Of a stretch of DNA of 64,000 nt, positions 1 to 11,342 are shown in pieces. Positions within the stretch are counted from its first letter, which is position 1, and each line of letters starts with the position of its first letter. Source of the stretch: Leptidea sinapis (Eukaryota > Arthropoda > Insecta > Lepidoptera > Pieridae); the NCBI RefSeq assembly GCF_905404315.1, contig NC_066280.1, positions 11,417,001 through 11,481,000 on the forward strand, given 5' to 3'. The notes under the pieces are model-generated. The model searched no databases and was not told where the DNA came from. It worked only from the letters and a program-made list of their open reading frames with translations. The translations under genes were made by a program, and so were the position numbers.

Positions 1-311
1 TTCAAATTTTGTAACATACGCTTCGTGTTATTTTACATTGAAGTTAATAAAATACAAAATACTTACTGATGATATGTGATCTGGTTGTCTTTCTTATTTC
101 TTTCAGTATTATTTTTACAAACTTTCACTACGCAACCCGGCCTTTCAGTTTCAATTATTAGCAAAATTTAATAGAAAATGTGGCACGTCAATGTCACACA
201 TTGTTCGAGACTGGCTCGTGTACGCCTTCTTGGGCGTTCTAATAATTGCTGCACTTTGTGACTACGCCTGCGGTATCTAGTTGGAGCGTAGCGGAGACCA
301 ATCTGTAATCT
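1..311. repeat. Right half of a MITE-like element, cut by the window edge
   Basis: Sequence ending in TGCGGTATCTAGTTGGAGCG followed by CGGAGACCAATCTGTAATCT. The same sequence recurs at 37207-37627 and 62223-62956, where the opposite end carries its reverse complement as a terminal inverted repeat of about 40 bp. The left terminus of this copy lies outside the window. No coding capacity is seen. Non-autonomous DNA transposon is the likeliest class; superfamily unknown. Confidence 0.6.
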
Positions 312-597
312 AAGATTGTAATATCACGTTTGTTAGTAAGCGACACTGGTATTAAATACTTTATCTTGTTGATTAATGAATGATTTAAGAGTTTATGAAA
401 AACAAATAATTTTGAACAATGCTTTTTTTGAACTCAGTTTTTTTCATTGACAACACATTGATTTGTTAGTCTAAGCAAATATCAATTAAGTTTTCTTATT
501 ACTTATTTCATGGGTAGGTACTTTTCATGTTATCAATACGTATGTGTTCAATGTTCTTCACATAGATAATTTCTACGTCTAGATAGTCTCAAAAGCT
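312..597. other. AT-rich stretch, nothing recognised
   Basis: No coding frame, hairpin or repeat family that I can name. Confidence 0.5.
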
Positions 598-908
598 TTT
601 TTTTTTATGAAAATAAGGGACAAGACGAGCAGGAGGTTCAGCTGATGGTAATTGATACGCCCTGCCCATTACAATGCAGTGCCGCTCAGGATTCTTGAAA
701 CCCCCAAAAATTCTGAGCGGCACTACAACTGCGCTCGTCACCTTGAGACAAGATGTTAAGTCTCATTTGCCCAGTAATTTTACTAGCTACGGCGCCCTTC
801 AGACCGAAGCACAGTAATGCTTACACATTACTGCTTCACGGCAGAAATAGGCGCCGTTGTGGTACCCATAATCTAGCCGGCATTCTGTGCAAAGGAGCCT
901 CCTACTGG
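598..908 (-). mobile_element. 3'-terminal module of a Jockey-like LINE
   Basis: On the minus strand this reads from a GGAGGCTCCTTTGCACAG start to a CCTTATTTTCATAAAAAAA tail. It is one of about eleven copies in the window. At 2030-2690 and 50070-50740 the same module directly follows LINE coding sequence, so it is best read as that LINE's 3' untranslated end, here 5'-truncated so that no coding part remains. Confidence 0.7.
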
Positions 909-1594
909 TGTGTGTGAGCTGTGAAAACGTCGAAAAAAATAGCGACTTACTGTTAGCCTCTATTTTTAGCAGCAACGCACACTAAAACAAAGTGGCAGAC
1001 TATCGCGTGTATAAGACGTAGCTATCATGCACGCTCAAGCAAACCTGGCCTGTTTTCATGCATAGCCTAACAGTTAGAGGCTCTATCTAGACGTATAAAA
1101 AATCTATGGTTTTTTATATTTATTTTATTTTGAATGAATTTCCCACCTTAAAATATTTCTCAATTGAAATGTTTGTTTTTAATATAATGTAGTTACCATG
1201 TTTGATACATTATTTAATACGCTTTTATGGTGAATAAATTGTCTATGGTATTACAAATATGATCCAAACAGATTGTCTGTCGTCGAAAACTTTGAGATTA
1301 CATTACAGATGATGTCATTAGCTTTTAAGTTATATATAACTGTTTGTGAATATCTTTAATATTATTGTTCATTATGTGTTTTCTTAATAAGTCTTCGGAG
1401 CCGTTACTATGTTAAAAATAAATAAGTTTCATAAGCAATTCTTTTATTTATTGTTGTCTATAAGAGCAAGGACTTATTATAAAAAAAAAACCAGTAAAAT
1501 TTTTGGTTAGTTGGGTCATGAAAGAGGTAATATGGGTTTAAGTATGAAATTATTATAAGGTACTTCGGATTGACATAGAACCTTCATGGTTTGA
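909..1594. other. Unassigned repeat-like sequence
   Basis: Contains GAGCTGTGAAAACGTCGA and a TCTATCTAGACGTATAAA stretch that recur near 8886-8935, so part of it is an interspersed repeat. The rest is AT-rich with no recognised feature. Confidence 0.35.
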
Positions 1595-1965
1595 GATTTT
1601 TGAGTTTGCCTTTGGCTTTGCCCTCCAGATGGCCACGAAATTACAATCGCTGGAGATTTCGAGACCCAGAATTCCGATACAAGGCGAGGCTTTAAGGGAA
1701 GTGTTGTCGAAGAGCGGTGATACGACAAATGGGGTTATTTTAGTGGTAAACGCGCAAACTTGAGTCTTCTGGGGGTAAAATTGGACAAGGTTCAATTTAC
1801 CCCATTCCGCCACCTTCTCGAGAGAGGACTCGATAGAAGACACAAGTTTCTACCGGCACTGGTCGACGATTTCCCGAGAGAGACCTGCATGGCCCGTGTA
1901 TAAGGCATCACCAGTGCTGTCGTCTGCATAGCAATGTATGTTGGAGTTGTCCAACATATCATCAT
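1595..1965 (-). pseudogene. Jockey-like LINE reverse-transcriptase fragment
   Basis: The minus strand encodes residues matching the LINE at 44400-46495: the segment just after the YADD catalytic motif (SREIVDQCR-like), then VEKVAEWGKLNLVQF-like and GILGLEISSD. The frame is broken near 1843-1855, and both ends are truncated, so this is a dead internal fragment of ORF2. It lies a few dozen bases from another LINE tail beginning at about 2030. Confidence 0.75.
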
Positions 1966-2029
1966 TTTATACTTAAGAGGAGCAAATGGCTTACATGATG
2001 GCGAGTAGTGAGCCAGCCGCTCATGGACA

Positions 2030-2690
2030 TTTTTTTTAATTAAAAGTAGAGACGAGACGAGCAGGACGTTCAGCTGATGGTAATTGATACGTCCTGCTCA
2101 TAACAATGCAGTGCCGATCAGGATTCTTGACAGACCCAAAAAATTCTGAGTGGCACTACAATTGCGCTCGTCACCTTGAGACATAAGATCTTAAGTCTCA
2201 TTTACCCAGTAATTTCACTAGCTGTGACGCCCTTCAGAATGAAATACAGTAACGCTTACACATTACTGTTTCACGGCAGATATAGGCGCCGTTGTAGCAT
2301 CCTGTGCAAAGGAGCCTCCCCCTGGCTCATTCGGTAACAGTAGCATCCGCAACACCAGGGATTCATAGATATGTTGCCCACCTTAAGGTGGGAGTATGCT
2401 CTTTCTTGAAGGTCCCTAAGTTGGTTCGGGAAAACAGCAGCCGGTAATTAATTCCACAAAATGGTTGAGCGAGTCAACGTGGTTAGGGTGGTATTTAGCA
2501 TTTTGACGTCATGTCCGGTGGTGTCAACCTGAATAGCTCCTCTAAGCACTCCCCGTTATAAATGCGGTAAAAGAAGACGGTAAGAGAATCCATATCTCTA
2601 TGCAACATAAAATAATCTAGCCAATCGGAGATGACTTGATGGTCAATAGCTCGAGCCGCTCTACATTATATGAGGTCAAATGGAAGAAGC
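2030..2690 (-). mobile_element. Jockey-like LINE 3' end: C-terminal coding plus 3' module
   Basis: Minus strand: 2690-2330 is degraded ORF2 C-terminal sequence (recognisable by the plus-strand counterparts of the GECSEELF...LWNELP region, with several frame breaks). It runs straight into the roughly 300-bp 3' module (2327-2030) and an A-rich tail. The same arrangement occurs at 50070-50740, so the two parts belong to one element family. Confidence 0.7.
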
Positions 2691-2699
2691 AGGTACTGG

Positions 2700-3090
2700 A
2701 GAGCGCCCGCCCAGAAGGAACAACAGTATTCCATGTGACGCCAAATTTTTATATATAGTGAAGTACTTGCTTCCCCTTACTGAGTACACCAAGCTTTTTA
2801 GAGGTCAGTTTTACCTTTCATCTCTTTTTGCATCTTTTATTTACAGCAAAATTGCTCAAAATAAGGAAAAACCAATTCATATCTATATATTAGTATTTTC
2901 TTTGATTAACGCGAGTGTTACATGCATCAAATCTTGCATCGTTTAAATTTTAAAATTATGTGACATATTTCAAGCAAGAATAATATTTAGATTTAAATAA
3001 AATACTTTTTAAAGGATTAAGACGCCTGTAATTGTAACTGTGTTTTAACATTAGATTTTTGCGTAAGTTACATTTTTATTTTTATATTAG
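2700..3090. other. AT-rich stretch, no gene recognised
   Basis: An open frame starts inside the antisense of the preceding LINE and runs on into AT-rich sequence. It resembles no family and is taken as a chance frame. The segment around 2985-3025 resembles, inverted, the sequence just upstream of the exon at 11943. Confidence 0.4.
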
Positions 3091-3151
3091 TTAACCCGAC
3101 GTTTCAAGACCTTTCCAGATCTCATTTTAAAAGTGTTTTAAAATGAGATCT
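3091..3151. repeat. Repeat end TTAACCCGACGTTTC followed by a perfect hairpin
   Basis: TTAACCCGACGTTTC at 3091-3105 recurs at 11859 and, inverted and slightly diverged, at 12326-12340. Immediately after it, 3117-3132 and 3136-3151 are perfect 16-bp inverted repeats (AGATCTCATTTTAAAA) around a 3-base loop. Confidence 0.65.
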
Positions 3152-3598
3152 AAATATAAATTTTCTTGATATATATGTCACATAGTTTCAATATTTAAAT
3201 GCATGGTTTTACTTAAGATACATACTGTTAGGCACGGGGTCTGCGGGTGAGATAATAATTTATTATCCATAAATTGCCACGAAGTGTCCGGACGCTGGCA
3301 GCCCTATCTGGCACGGTTCCAGAGCCAGTGTTTTAGGGCTGAGCTTTCACTCAAACACTTCTTGTTCTTTGTAGAGCTAAATTGTGTGGGATTATTGCTT
3401 TCAATATAGCTCGGTTTGGTGCAGTTGTTTTTAAAAGCTTAAGACTTTTAAGTCAGGGCTTCGAATTGGCTAGTTTGGATGCATTTGGAATGCAATTGAG
3501 TTTCGTTTCAACTGTAAGACAAACTCCGAACTAATTTTAAACTCTTTATCTACACCCATGCTTTAAATTATCTATTGAAGATTCTAAAACAGTTAGCT
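3152..3598. other. Unassigned sequence
   Basis: No frame, splice-bordered exon or repeat family recognised. Confidence 0.35.
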
Positions 3599-3780
3599 TA
3601 TTGCCAACATTAAAACACCCAATGTCCTAATAACCATTACATTATCCAAACGAGTGTTGTAATGAAATTCAGTACAACATTACAACACTCGTTGTACGCA
3701 ACTGTTGATAATTAGGTATTAAAACACTCATGTGATACTATTATCACATCATAAACCCACATTCATGTTTTAATACCTCT
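3599..3780. repeat. Cluster of inverted repeats
   Basis: Two perfect stem pairs lie side by side: CGAGTGTTGTAATG at 3651-3664 with its complement at 3678-3691, and AGGTATTAAAACA at 3714-3726 with its complement at 3766-3778. The arrangement suggests a small foldback or MITE-type repeat. No coding content. Confidence 0.6.
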
Positions 3781-3973
3781 TATTACACAAAAGTTGCATA
3801 AATTACTATTATATAGGTTTCCCCTGGATTATTTGAACATTAATTTGAGCCACTTCAGGATTTCCGATTTACTTGAAAAGTGAAACACATAACATAGACC
3901 ATGACCATTCAGGATAGTAAAAAGTATATAGGTATGTATAGAACGGAATAATTGACCGTGTTTTTCTTATAGA

Positions 3974-4325
3974 AAAGGAGGAGAAACGAGAGTAAGGGTT
4001 ACCTAGATAAGTGATCATTGCCGCCCACATTCTCTTGCAACACCAGACGAATCACATATAGCCGTTGCCGCTCTTTACGGTAGGTGTACGCGCTTGAAGG
4101 TACCCATGTCATATCGTCCCGGAAACTCGGCACAAGGAAGGTCATTCGACAGCTTTGTAGTTCGTGGAAGAAAGTTCCTTGAAAACCACACTGTGGAGGA
4201 AATCCCCACACATCCAGATGGTGGGGATGATATCTTAATTTGTTGCGTGTGATGAGGAGTTGGAATTCGACGGCAGGAACTAAATGGTTAAAGATCTCAC
4301 CTTTAGCACAAATAGTATTCAATTT
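3974..4325 (-). pseudogene. Jockey-like LINE ORF2 C-terminus and 3' tail
   Basis: Minus strand shows the family's C-terminal landmarks, RYHPHHLDVW and then residues of the STVRFSRSFLPRTTKLWNELP region in shifted frames, ending in the tail that reads GGTAACCCTTACTCTCGTTT. Compare 61893-62193, where the same region is open. The 5' truncation and frame breaks mark a dead copy. Confidence 0.75.
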
Positions 4326-4437
4326 CTGTGTAAAAATAGGTTTTTTTTAGAAAAAATTAAGTAAAAGAGAAAAAATATAATATATAACAAGCGACGTGGT
4401 TATCTCCATAAATTTCCCTTTCCAATGATATTGTTTA

Positions 4438-4740
4438 CCAGTGGGAGGCTCCTTTGCACAGTACACTTTGTACAACAACGGCGCCTATTTCTGCCGTGAA
4501 GCAGTAATTTGTAAACATTATTGTGTTTCGGTCTGAAGAGCGCCGTAGCTAATAAAATTACTGGGCAAATGAGACTTAACATCTTATATCTCAAGGTGAT
4601 GTGAGCGTTATTATAGTGTCGTTCAAAGTTTTTGGGTTTTTCAAAAATCCGGAGCTGCACTGCATTGTAATTTGCAGGGCGTATCAATTACCATCAGCTA
4701 AACGTCCTGCTCATCTCGTCCCTTATTGTCATAAAAAATT
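4438..4740 (+). mobile_element. 3'-terminal LINE module
   Basis: Same roughly 300-bp module as 598-908 but in plus orientation, from CCAGTGGGAGGCTCCTTTGC to CCCTTATTGTCATAAAAAAT. Open frames on either strand here are chance readings of this module. Confidence 0.7.
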
Positions 4741-5162
4741 ATATTTCTATAAAATATATCTAGTAACAGTGACGAATCAAACTCATACTCACATATATTT
4801 AAATAGAAACATGATCTTGACCAAAAAACTTATAAATAGTTTACACTTCCAAACTGTATTGAAAATTAATTCGGAATGTCAAACCGAAATCAAACCACAG
4901 AGCACAAGCCAATATATAAAGGAATTAAAAAGTTTTCAATCAACACTATGCACGTTCTATTTGGATTAAAAATAAAAACAAAATTGTTGACGCACTCGTA
5001 AATTGTATTTATTGACTGGAAACTGCACCGCATTCGGCAATTAAATTCGTTTACAATTCACGAAGAAACAACACGTCATCCGTCCGTCAACGGTTGAAAC
5101 TTCAAAACATGAAAATTTATGTGGAAAATTATAATGACGTCAGTTTAATGCTGAAATATAAA

Positions 5163-5207
5163 ATGGGTGAGAAAGAAATGAAATGTTGCCAATTGTTCGA
5201 ACTCGAG
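5163..5207 (+). CDS. Candidate first coding exon of the small membrane-protein gene
   Basis: ATG at 5163 in a good context (AAAATGG) opens 15 codons reading MGEKEMKCCQLFELE, followed directly by a strong splice donor (GAG|gtaagt). It ends in phase 0, which fits the phase-0 acceptor at 11943. The assignment is inference: the intron would be 6.7 kb and full of transposon pieces, an intermediate exon could be missing, and a 15-codon frame with a donor can arise by chance. No promoter element is evident upstream. A minus-strand open frame across 5145-5444 overlaps it but matches nothing. Confidence 0.3.
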
Positions 5208-5384
5208 GTAAGTAGACATTGAGTTTGGCTTCATATTGGGCCAATCTTGTATACCAACAGCTGTTTCCGAGGTGACAACGTATATTCGCTTCACAAAATA
5301 CCACGCTGCCCGCAGTATTTGCTTGGTATTTTGCGATATTAATAACATGGATTCGATTATAACACTAGAAAAAACGGATCGCTT

Positions 5385-5795
5385 GTAACTAATTCTAGTA
5401 GGCTTCATAAGATACATAATACTTTTAAGGGTAAATGTAAACACTTTTATAATAAAGTCCCAGACACTGTTCAGGCATTATCTATAAATAAATTTAAATG
5501 TTTGATTAAAAAATGGCTCTCTCGTAAATCCTACTACCCCACAGCTGAATATCTAAGAGATCGGACAGCCTGAGACTAGATTATATATTATTTTGTAGCA
5601 ATATTAATAACAGTTCAATATTTTATATTTTATTTAAAAGAGCGCAAAAAAGAATGTTGGTAGACATTCTAGCGCCGATTCTTCTCTCTTAGAGCGCCAG
5701 TTGTTTCCGAAGCGATGGAAGTGTTAGAATTGACATCAAAAAGATTTCTAATTGAATCAATTTTGAGAAAATAAATGCCTTTTAAGCATTTTAAG
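5385..5795 (+). pseudogene. LINE 3' end (C-terminal coding and 3' UTR)
   Basis: Plus-strand frames give KCKHFYNKVPDTVQ-like and KKWLSRKSYYPTAEYL, the usual C-terminal tail of a Lepidoptera LINE, then an untranslated tail ending GAGAAAATAAATGCCTTTTA. A second copy of the same family lies at 40965-41385. Severely 5'-truncated. Confidence 0.65.
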
Positions 5796-6664
5796 TCAAT
5801 TAATGAAGATATGACTATGACCGGAGCGGAAGTAGACTTATTAAAAGTAAGTAATGCCTGCGCCATAGAATTTTCATCATTTTTCGTGTTTCAAGAAGTA
5901 TGTCCCGTATTGATAATTACCCAATTGTAGGATTTTAATGTATTGCAGTTGAATGATGTCTTCATAGCTATTTATATGAAAAAAATTACGAGACGAGGTT
6001 TGTGAAAGCCTTCTTTGCAGAGGATGCCGGCTAGGTACCACCTACAAAATTGATTCATGACCAGCGTTACTGATAATTCTTTTAAAATCACAAAAGCAGT
6101 TATGTAAACCAGAGCTGAAGCCTTTGAAATGATAAAAAAGTGAAAAAATAATATCCTATTATATATATTGAAAAAAGTGTGATAACAAAAGTTATAGATC
6201 TTTTTATTACCTACAACTTTGCCATTTTACTTCTTTTCATAGAAGTTATAGTTTTGAAGGAAATACACCGATAAACCGTTTTTTACCCTTAAACACCCCC
6301 CATTTTCCACTTTCCGACCTCAGATCACCCGTAATTTATTTTTCCTTCCATTTTTGTTATATTCTTTTGTATTTCTAATGGGTTTCATCTTAATTTTTTT
6401 TATTTCAAAAAAGGATCGACCCTGGTCTTCTATTATGTTTATATTTGCATGAAAAAGATTGTATGACGATTCGTGGACTGTCGGTATCTAATAAAATGAT
6501 AACAGTTACTTAGGAAATATATGTTCAAGCGAATTTAGACCTATTTGTTTATTATGACTCGAAAAAATTACATAGCGGTGGGTCACTATTCAATTTTGTC
6601 TGTTGAAGATCTTGCTGATGTCGACATTTATTGTCATAAAAAACCTCAAAAGATCTTGCAAACA
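5796..6664. other. Unassigned sequence
   Basis: No recognised gene. A short piece near 6017-6055 (GAGGATGCCGGCTAGGTACC) is a scrap of the widespread LINE 3' module. Confidence 0.35.
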
Positions 6665-6925
6665 ATGCCATAGAGTGGGAGGCTGCTTTGTACAGGATGC
6701 CGGCTTGATAATGGGTGTAACGGGGCCTATTTCTGCGGTGAAGCAGTAATGTGTAAGCATTATTGTATTGCAGTCTCAAGGGCGCATTAGCCGTAGCTAG
6801 TGAAATTACTGGACAAATAAGACTTAACAACTTATGTTTCAAGAATCCTGAGCGGCTCTGCAAGCCGTATAAATAACCATCAGCTGAACGTCCAGCTCGT
6901 CTCGTCCCCTATTTTCATTAAAAGA
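6665..6925 (+). mobile_element. 3'-terminal LINE module, internally deleted
   Basis: Plus-strand copy of the module (AGTGGGAGGCTGCTTTGTAC to CCCCTATTTTCATTAAAAG). It lacks part of the middle present in other copies. Confidence 0.65.
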
Positions 6926-7227
6926 AACAAATATTTTGTAAAAATTTTGTAGCGCACACTGAATTTGTTGCATCAAAGCCTAGGTCATAACTTTGATCCG
7001 AATAAAGTACGAAACGCTGCATAAAGTATCAAAACGGCACGTTCCATTCGTTGCAATACATTGAGCAAATCGATGACGAATGACAGAAAATATATAAAGC
7101 ACGTTATATCGGGACGTACGCAACGTGATCAATACGCATCCAACAACATGGGACCATCACGTAAACATAGTTTACTAGCGTAATAGACAAAACACTCTCC
7201 TTATTACGGCGAGAATATTTCTAAAAT
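6926..7227. other. Unassigned sequence
   Basis: Nothing recognised on either strand. Confidence 0.35.
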
Positions 7228-7547
7228 GTTCCGCCGTTCCCAATATACTCTCTACCTACAGATAGAGATAAATTACTACCTTCTACTGTCAGTAATTAGC
7301 TGTCAATAATCTGAAGCTGTCCCAATATACCCGATAAGTCATTCTTATCGCCTTATATTGGGACGCGTGAATTGCAATTTCCTTACAAACTTTATATCGC
7401 TGGTAAGCTATACGTCGTCACATTGACAGACAGCGTGCACGGATAATGTGAGTTACCGTCGATAAGTTTATTGGGACAGGAAAGTCAACGATAGTTTCGA
7501 TTTTTATTTCAAGTAAGAGATAGACTGAATATTGGGAACGGCCGTTA
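7228..7547. mobile_element. MITE with GCCGTTCCCAATAT termini
   Basis: Begins CCGTTCCCAATATACT and ends AATATTGGGAACGGCC, giving terminal inverted repeats of about 14 bp, with further internal symmetry (CCCAATATACCCGATAAG near the middle). Non-coding and about 320 bp. A second copy lies at 16262-16575 and its mirror at 27088-27401. Confidence 0.75.
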
Positions 7548-9034
7548 GTGAAGTGTGTAGTAGTATTTTGCTTTTAGACAATCCCTATGACAAATATTGA
7601 TAAACGGCGTCATATTCACGTATACAACATTTAATTATCTGAGTGTTCACTGCTACAAAAATAAACATCACGAAAGTACTATCGTTGAATCAGAATCCTG
7701 TGAAATGTTTCTTTAGTTTGATTATTGCTATAAGTAACAAAATAATCTAATACAGAACACTGCGCTATAAATAGAATGTATTTATAATTAATTTCCGTTA
7801 AAACACAGAACAATAACGATAAACACTAAAATTAAAACGCGATTCAATTTGACAGGAGACTAATGGACACTAAATTGTTTCACAACTTAAGTTTTTATGT
7901 AAGGTTAGTTATCTCACTTTTACACAAGGTTCGTGTTTTACGCTAGTATACTAAGTATATGGACCAGAATGACCTTTTTTCTCTAAAACATAAGATGATT
8001 ACTTTCTATGATTTGGCAGCAACTGAGGCAAACACTCTTATTCATTGATACGGAATGAGAATGTGTACGACATACGGTTAGGGAGAGAATTACTTTCCCT
8101 TAATATTTCAATAATATTCACATACTTTCTAATTTTATGATAAACAGATATAGATAATAGTACAAATACAGAAGTCTCACTCCGCAAAATCAATTAAAGA
8201 AATAGAGACTCTTGCGGTCATACAATAAGGTGTAATTCAGATCGCACAGCGCAACTAACCTACATTTTTGTTCAGCTAGAAGTTGCCTCTCTTTCTATCG
8301 CGTGACTCTTATCTCTTCTGATGATATTAGGGTTAACTTCTTTACCTAAAACTGTACCTAACTAGTATAAGGTCATCTTATAAAAATAGCTCAGTTTTTT
8401 CTATAACATAAATAGGTATGTAATCGTAATTTAAAATCAATATTCTTTCATTGTCAAACCTACATTAGCTGCAGATAGTAATGTATGCGTTGGAAGACAC
8501 GACATAGTCAAACCTACTTAGTATTGCTTTATTTTTGTTTCTTCATTTTTAAAATATCGGTCGGAACAGCTGTGAAGTAGGTGACAACAAAGAGCGCGTG
8601 CGTCACTGTTCGTTCGCACGAACTTACGAATTCGATACCTACACGCGGAGTGAGACAGGCTTGGTTATGGTGAGACATAAAAAAAACTTAATATAATAAT
8701 GTTATTACCTTAGAAACTTATACATCTAGACAGAGCCGCTTGCAACCAACCGATGAAAACTATCCACTTTTATTACTTTGGTGTACGTGACAAGCTACTA
8801 CTTACACACGCGATTTGTATATAACTGTGTGTTAGTGTGCGTGAATTGCTCAAAATGGAGGTTACCTGTCAACCTCAATTTCTTTCGACGTTCGCGTTTT
8901 CACAGCTGCCACAGTCTATCTAGACGTATAAATGATCTAACGTTGTATATTAATAACGCTCTGTTTACAGACTGACTTAATTATCTTCTGGAAAAATTCA
9001 AAGAAAACCAACTATTATATAACACGTGAAATAA
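7548..9034. other. Long stretch without a recognised gene
   Basis: AT-rich. A short repeat piece (TCGACGTTCGCG...TCTAGACGTATAAA) at about 8886-8935 is shared with 915-1095. The 65-codon frame starting at 8778 runs through that repeat and is taken as chance. No splice-bordered exon that I would defend. Confidence 0.35.
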
Positions 9035-9265
9035 TATACACAAATTAAATTTGAAAACAAAATTTATGAACGATGTCGGACTCGAACCCGCGACCTCTCG
9101 CGTACCGTGCGAGCACTCTTTCCACTGAGCCAACTGTTTGAGTGACGTCTTGATAGATTATGTATGTCTTGTTCAACTCGCAGGTTCGCACGAAACGCGA
9201 GTTCAAATCCGACATCGTTCATAATTTTTTTTTTCAAATTTAATTTGTGTAATTAATCCCAGAAG
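9035..9265. mobile_element. Head-to-head pair of tRNA-derived SINE fragments
   Basis: The minus strand at about 9145-9060 carries RNA polymerase III-like boxes: TGGCTCAGTGG (box A-like) and GGTTCGAGTCC (box B). It continues outward as CATAAATTTTGTTTTCAAAT. The plus strand from about 9195 repeats the box-B side (GAGTTCAAATCCGACATCG) and the same body. The two copies therefore face each other as an inverted repeat about 230 bp across. Not a functional tRNA gene: no acceptor stem can be drawn. Confidence 0.6.
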
Positions 9266-9355
9266 TGAGGGTTATCTTAGAGGTTAGACTTTAAAAAAAA
9301 TATATGGTTTTTTTGCAAAATTTATAACAAATTGTGTAATAATATTTTTTTTTAC

Positions 9356-9576
9356 CAGGGGGAGGCACCTATGCACAGGATGCCGGCTAGATTATGGGTA
9401 CCACAACGGCGCCTATTTCTGCCGTGAATCAGTAACGTGTAAGCATTATTGTGTTTCGGTCCGAAGGGCGCCGTAGGTAGTTGTATTGCTCCTCAGAGTT
9501 TTTGGGGTTTTCTAGAATCCTGAGCGGTACAGCATTGTAATGGGAAAGGCGTATCTATTACCATTGTCATAAAAAA
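9356..9576 (+). mobile_element. 3'-terminal LINE module, internally deleted
   Basis: Plus-strand copy from CCAGGGGGAGGCACC to TACCATTGTCATAAAAAA, missing the central segment and the usual CTGCTCGTCTCGTCCC. Confidence 0.65.
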
Positions 9577-10069
9577 TTTTAATAATATGTTAATTCTTAA
9601 ATGTTTTCATCAGACCGACGAGTGTTAAGACGGCAATTGCTGACGTCAGTAGTTGCGGCGGGAGACGTTATCGACTCTGTGGCATCTAATATGTGTACCG
9701 GCGAGTTTTGCACGAGGAGCACACTACTAGGACATACGGTATGATGTATCGCATAACTGCTACTCTAAAGCGCCACCTACACAATCGTCATGCCACGACA
9801 CGACGTTACACTCCGATAATGCTTGACGTATTTTGATTTAACAACGATTAGTTAGCTACTTTCATATTCCAAAAAAGAAGGAGCTAGTTCTATTTATCAA
9901 TCAATTAATAATAGATTCCCTTTTAATCTCCGTTAGAGGTTTTCTTCTCCCTTGCACTCTTTGTTTGTCTATTCGCTAGTATATTGTAAGTCTGCAATAA
10001 TCGAACTAGACACGGCGAAGTTATATCGACAATACGATGAGTGGGTGAGTTACTGAAATCTGAATGAAT

Positions 10070-10790
10070 AATCAACTAATCTACGAATCGTCAAGCGCCT
10101 TCGTCAAGTTCTCTATGGTGAGCACGCTGCGAGGACGCTTTCAAACATCCCTTATGATCCCATTCCTAGCGGCGATTTCTTCGGCGCTGTCTCCACGAGC
10201 AAGAGAATCGTGACGCGCTTCTATCGTCAGGTAATCTGCACGTACGAGCGATTATTCCGTCAGCGTATCGTCATGACTCGAGACGGAATCACAGCGTGTC
10301 CGCGTCGACTTGTAATGGATTCGCCGCATTTCCTTGACGATGCATTGTGCTCGCTGCAAGAGAGCCGTGTTCTGTGGCGATCGTGCCACCAATAGCGCCG
10401 ATACCGCGGCGATACGACGACGTTACGCGATAACATCGCCGTGCGAGGAAACGCGTTCGTAGGGAGTATATAAAAATATCATCACGTGACACGACGATAA
10501 TATTGCTGCGATTCTGTCGCTCGTGGAGATGGCGCCTTTGCGAGTCATTCAATGCACTGAAGTAGTAATCATCGCCTCGTCGAGATATAAGCGCGATAGT
10601 ATCGCAGAACAAATTCATTTTCGTCGTTTTTCACATCCCTTAAGCGTACAGATAGGCCGAGATTCAAGTCCGCAGAAGAAGTCTCTTTACTGTAGGTTTA
10701 AAACACATAAGCGGCGCCCAACTCTTGGTTACGCTGAAAAAGCCATTTTCATCAAGCCCTCTACTGAGTTTATACGAAAAATTACTGTTT
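10070..10790. other. CpG-rich segment with overlapping open frames, unidentified
   Basis: Much richer in G+C and CpG than its surroundings. On the plus strand a frame is open for about 110 codons ending at the stop near 10393; it includes NIPYDPIPSGDFFGAV and SKRIVTRFYRQ, and the CAG at about 10230 is followed by a gtaatc donor-like site. A second plus frame (10523-10792) and a minus frame (10289-10618) overlap it. I recognise none of them. It could be a host exon/promoter island or an unknown transposon; no convincing acceptor supports the exon reading. Confidence 0.3.
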
Positions 10791-10810
10791 AGAATATCAC
10801 ATAATCCTTA

Positions 10811-10890
10811 AAGACCGGCAGCGCCCCTGTGATTCCTCTTGTGTTGCAAGAAAATGTGGGCGGCGGTGACCACTTAACACCAGGTACAGC
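10811..10890 (+). pseudogene. Small Jockey-like LINE C-terminal fragment
   Basis: About 80 bp matching the end of the LINE ORF2 (GTGATTCCTCTTGTGTTGCA and GGGCGGCGGTGACCACTTAA). Confidence 0.65.
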
Positions 10891-11225
10891 AAATATACAA
10901 GTCTTTGGTTGCCCATTCATAATCGAAAGATAAACTTCAATTAGAAAATGTACAGAATATTTGTTTCTAATGAGAGATTCTAAAGTTGGAACTAATTACT
11001 TAACGTTACACAAGCTTTGAATTTAGTAATTACTTTCTAGAAATGGCGAGTATTAATCATAGCTAAAGAACCTCATAACTTCAGCTTAACACAGTTCTTC
11101 GGCTTTTAAGTTTTAATAAGTACATTGATGCCAAGAAGGCTTGTATGAAATAAAATTGCTTTCATAACAGTTTATTGGTGGAAATTCATTTCCCTAAAAG
11201 ATTTTTTCTGTGTGCTGACTTTCTT

Positions 11226-11342
11226 AAAAGCCGGCAACGCTCCCATGATTCCTCTGTGTTGCAAGAGAATGTGGGCGACGGTGATCACTGAACACCAGGT
11301 GACCCGTACGCTCGCTTGTCCTCCTTTTTTATAAAAAAAAAC
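11226..11342 (+). pseudogene. Jockey-like LINE terminal fragment with A-tail
   Basis: Carries the family end GTGACCCGTACGCTCGCTTG followed by TCCTCC and an A-rich tail. Only about 115 bp survive. Confidence 0.7.

Noticed and set aside
9060..9140. tRNA gene on the minus strand
   Set aside because: Boxes A and B are present but no acceptor or anticodon stems can be drawn, and the sequence is repeated as a SINE.
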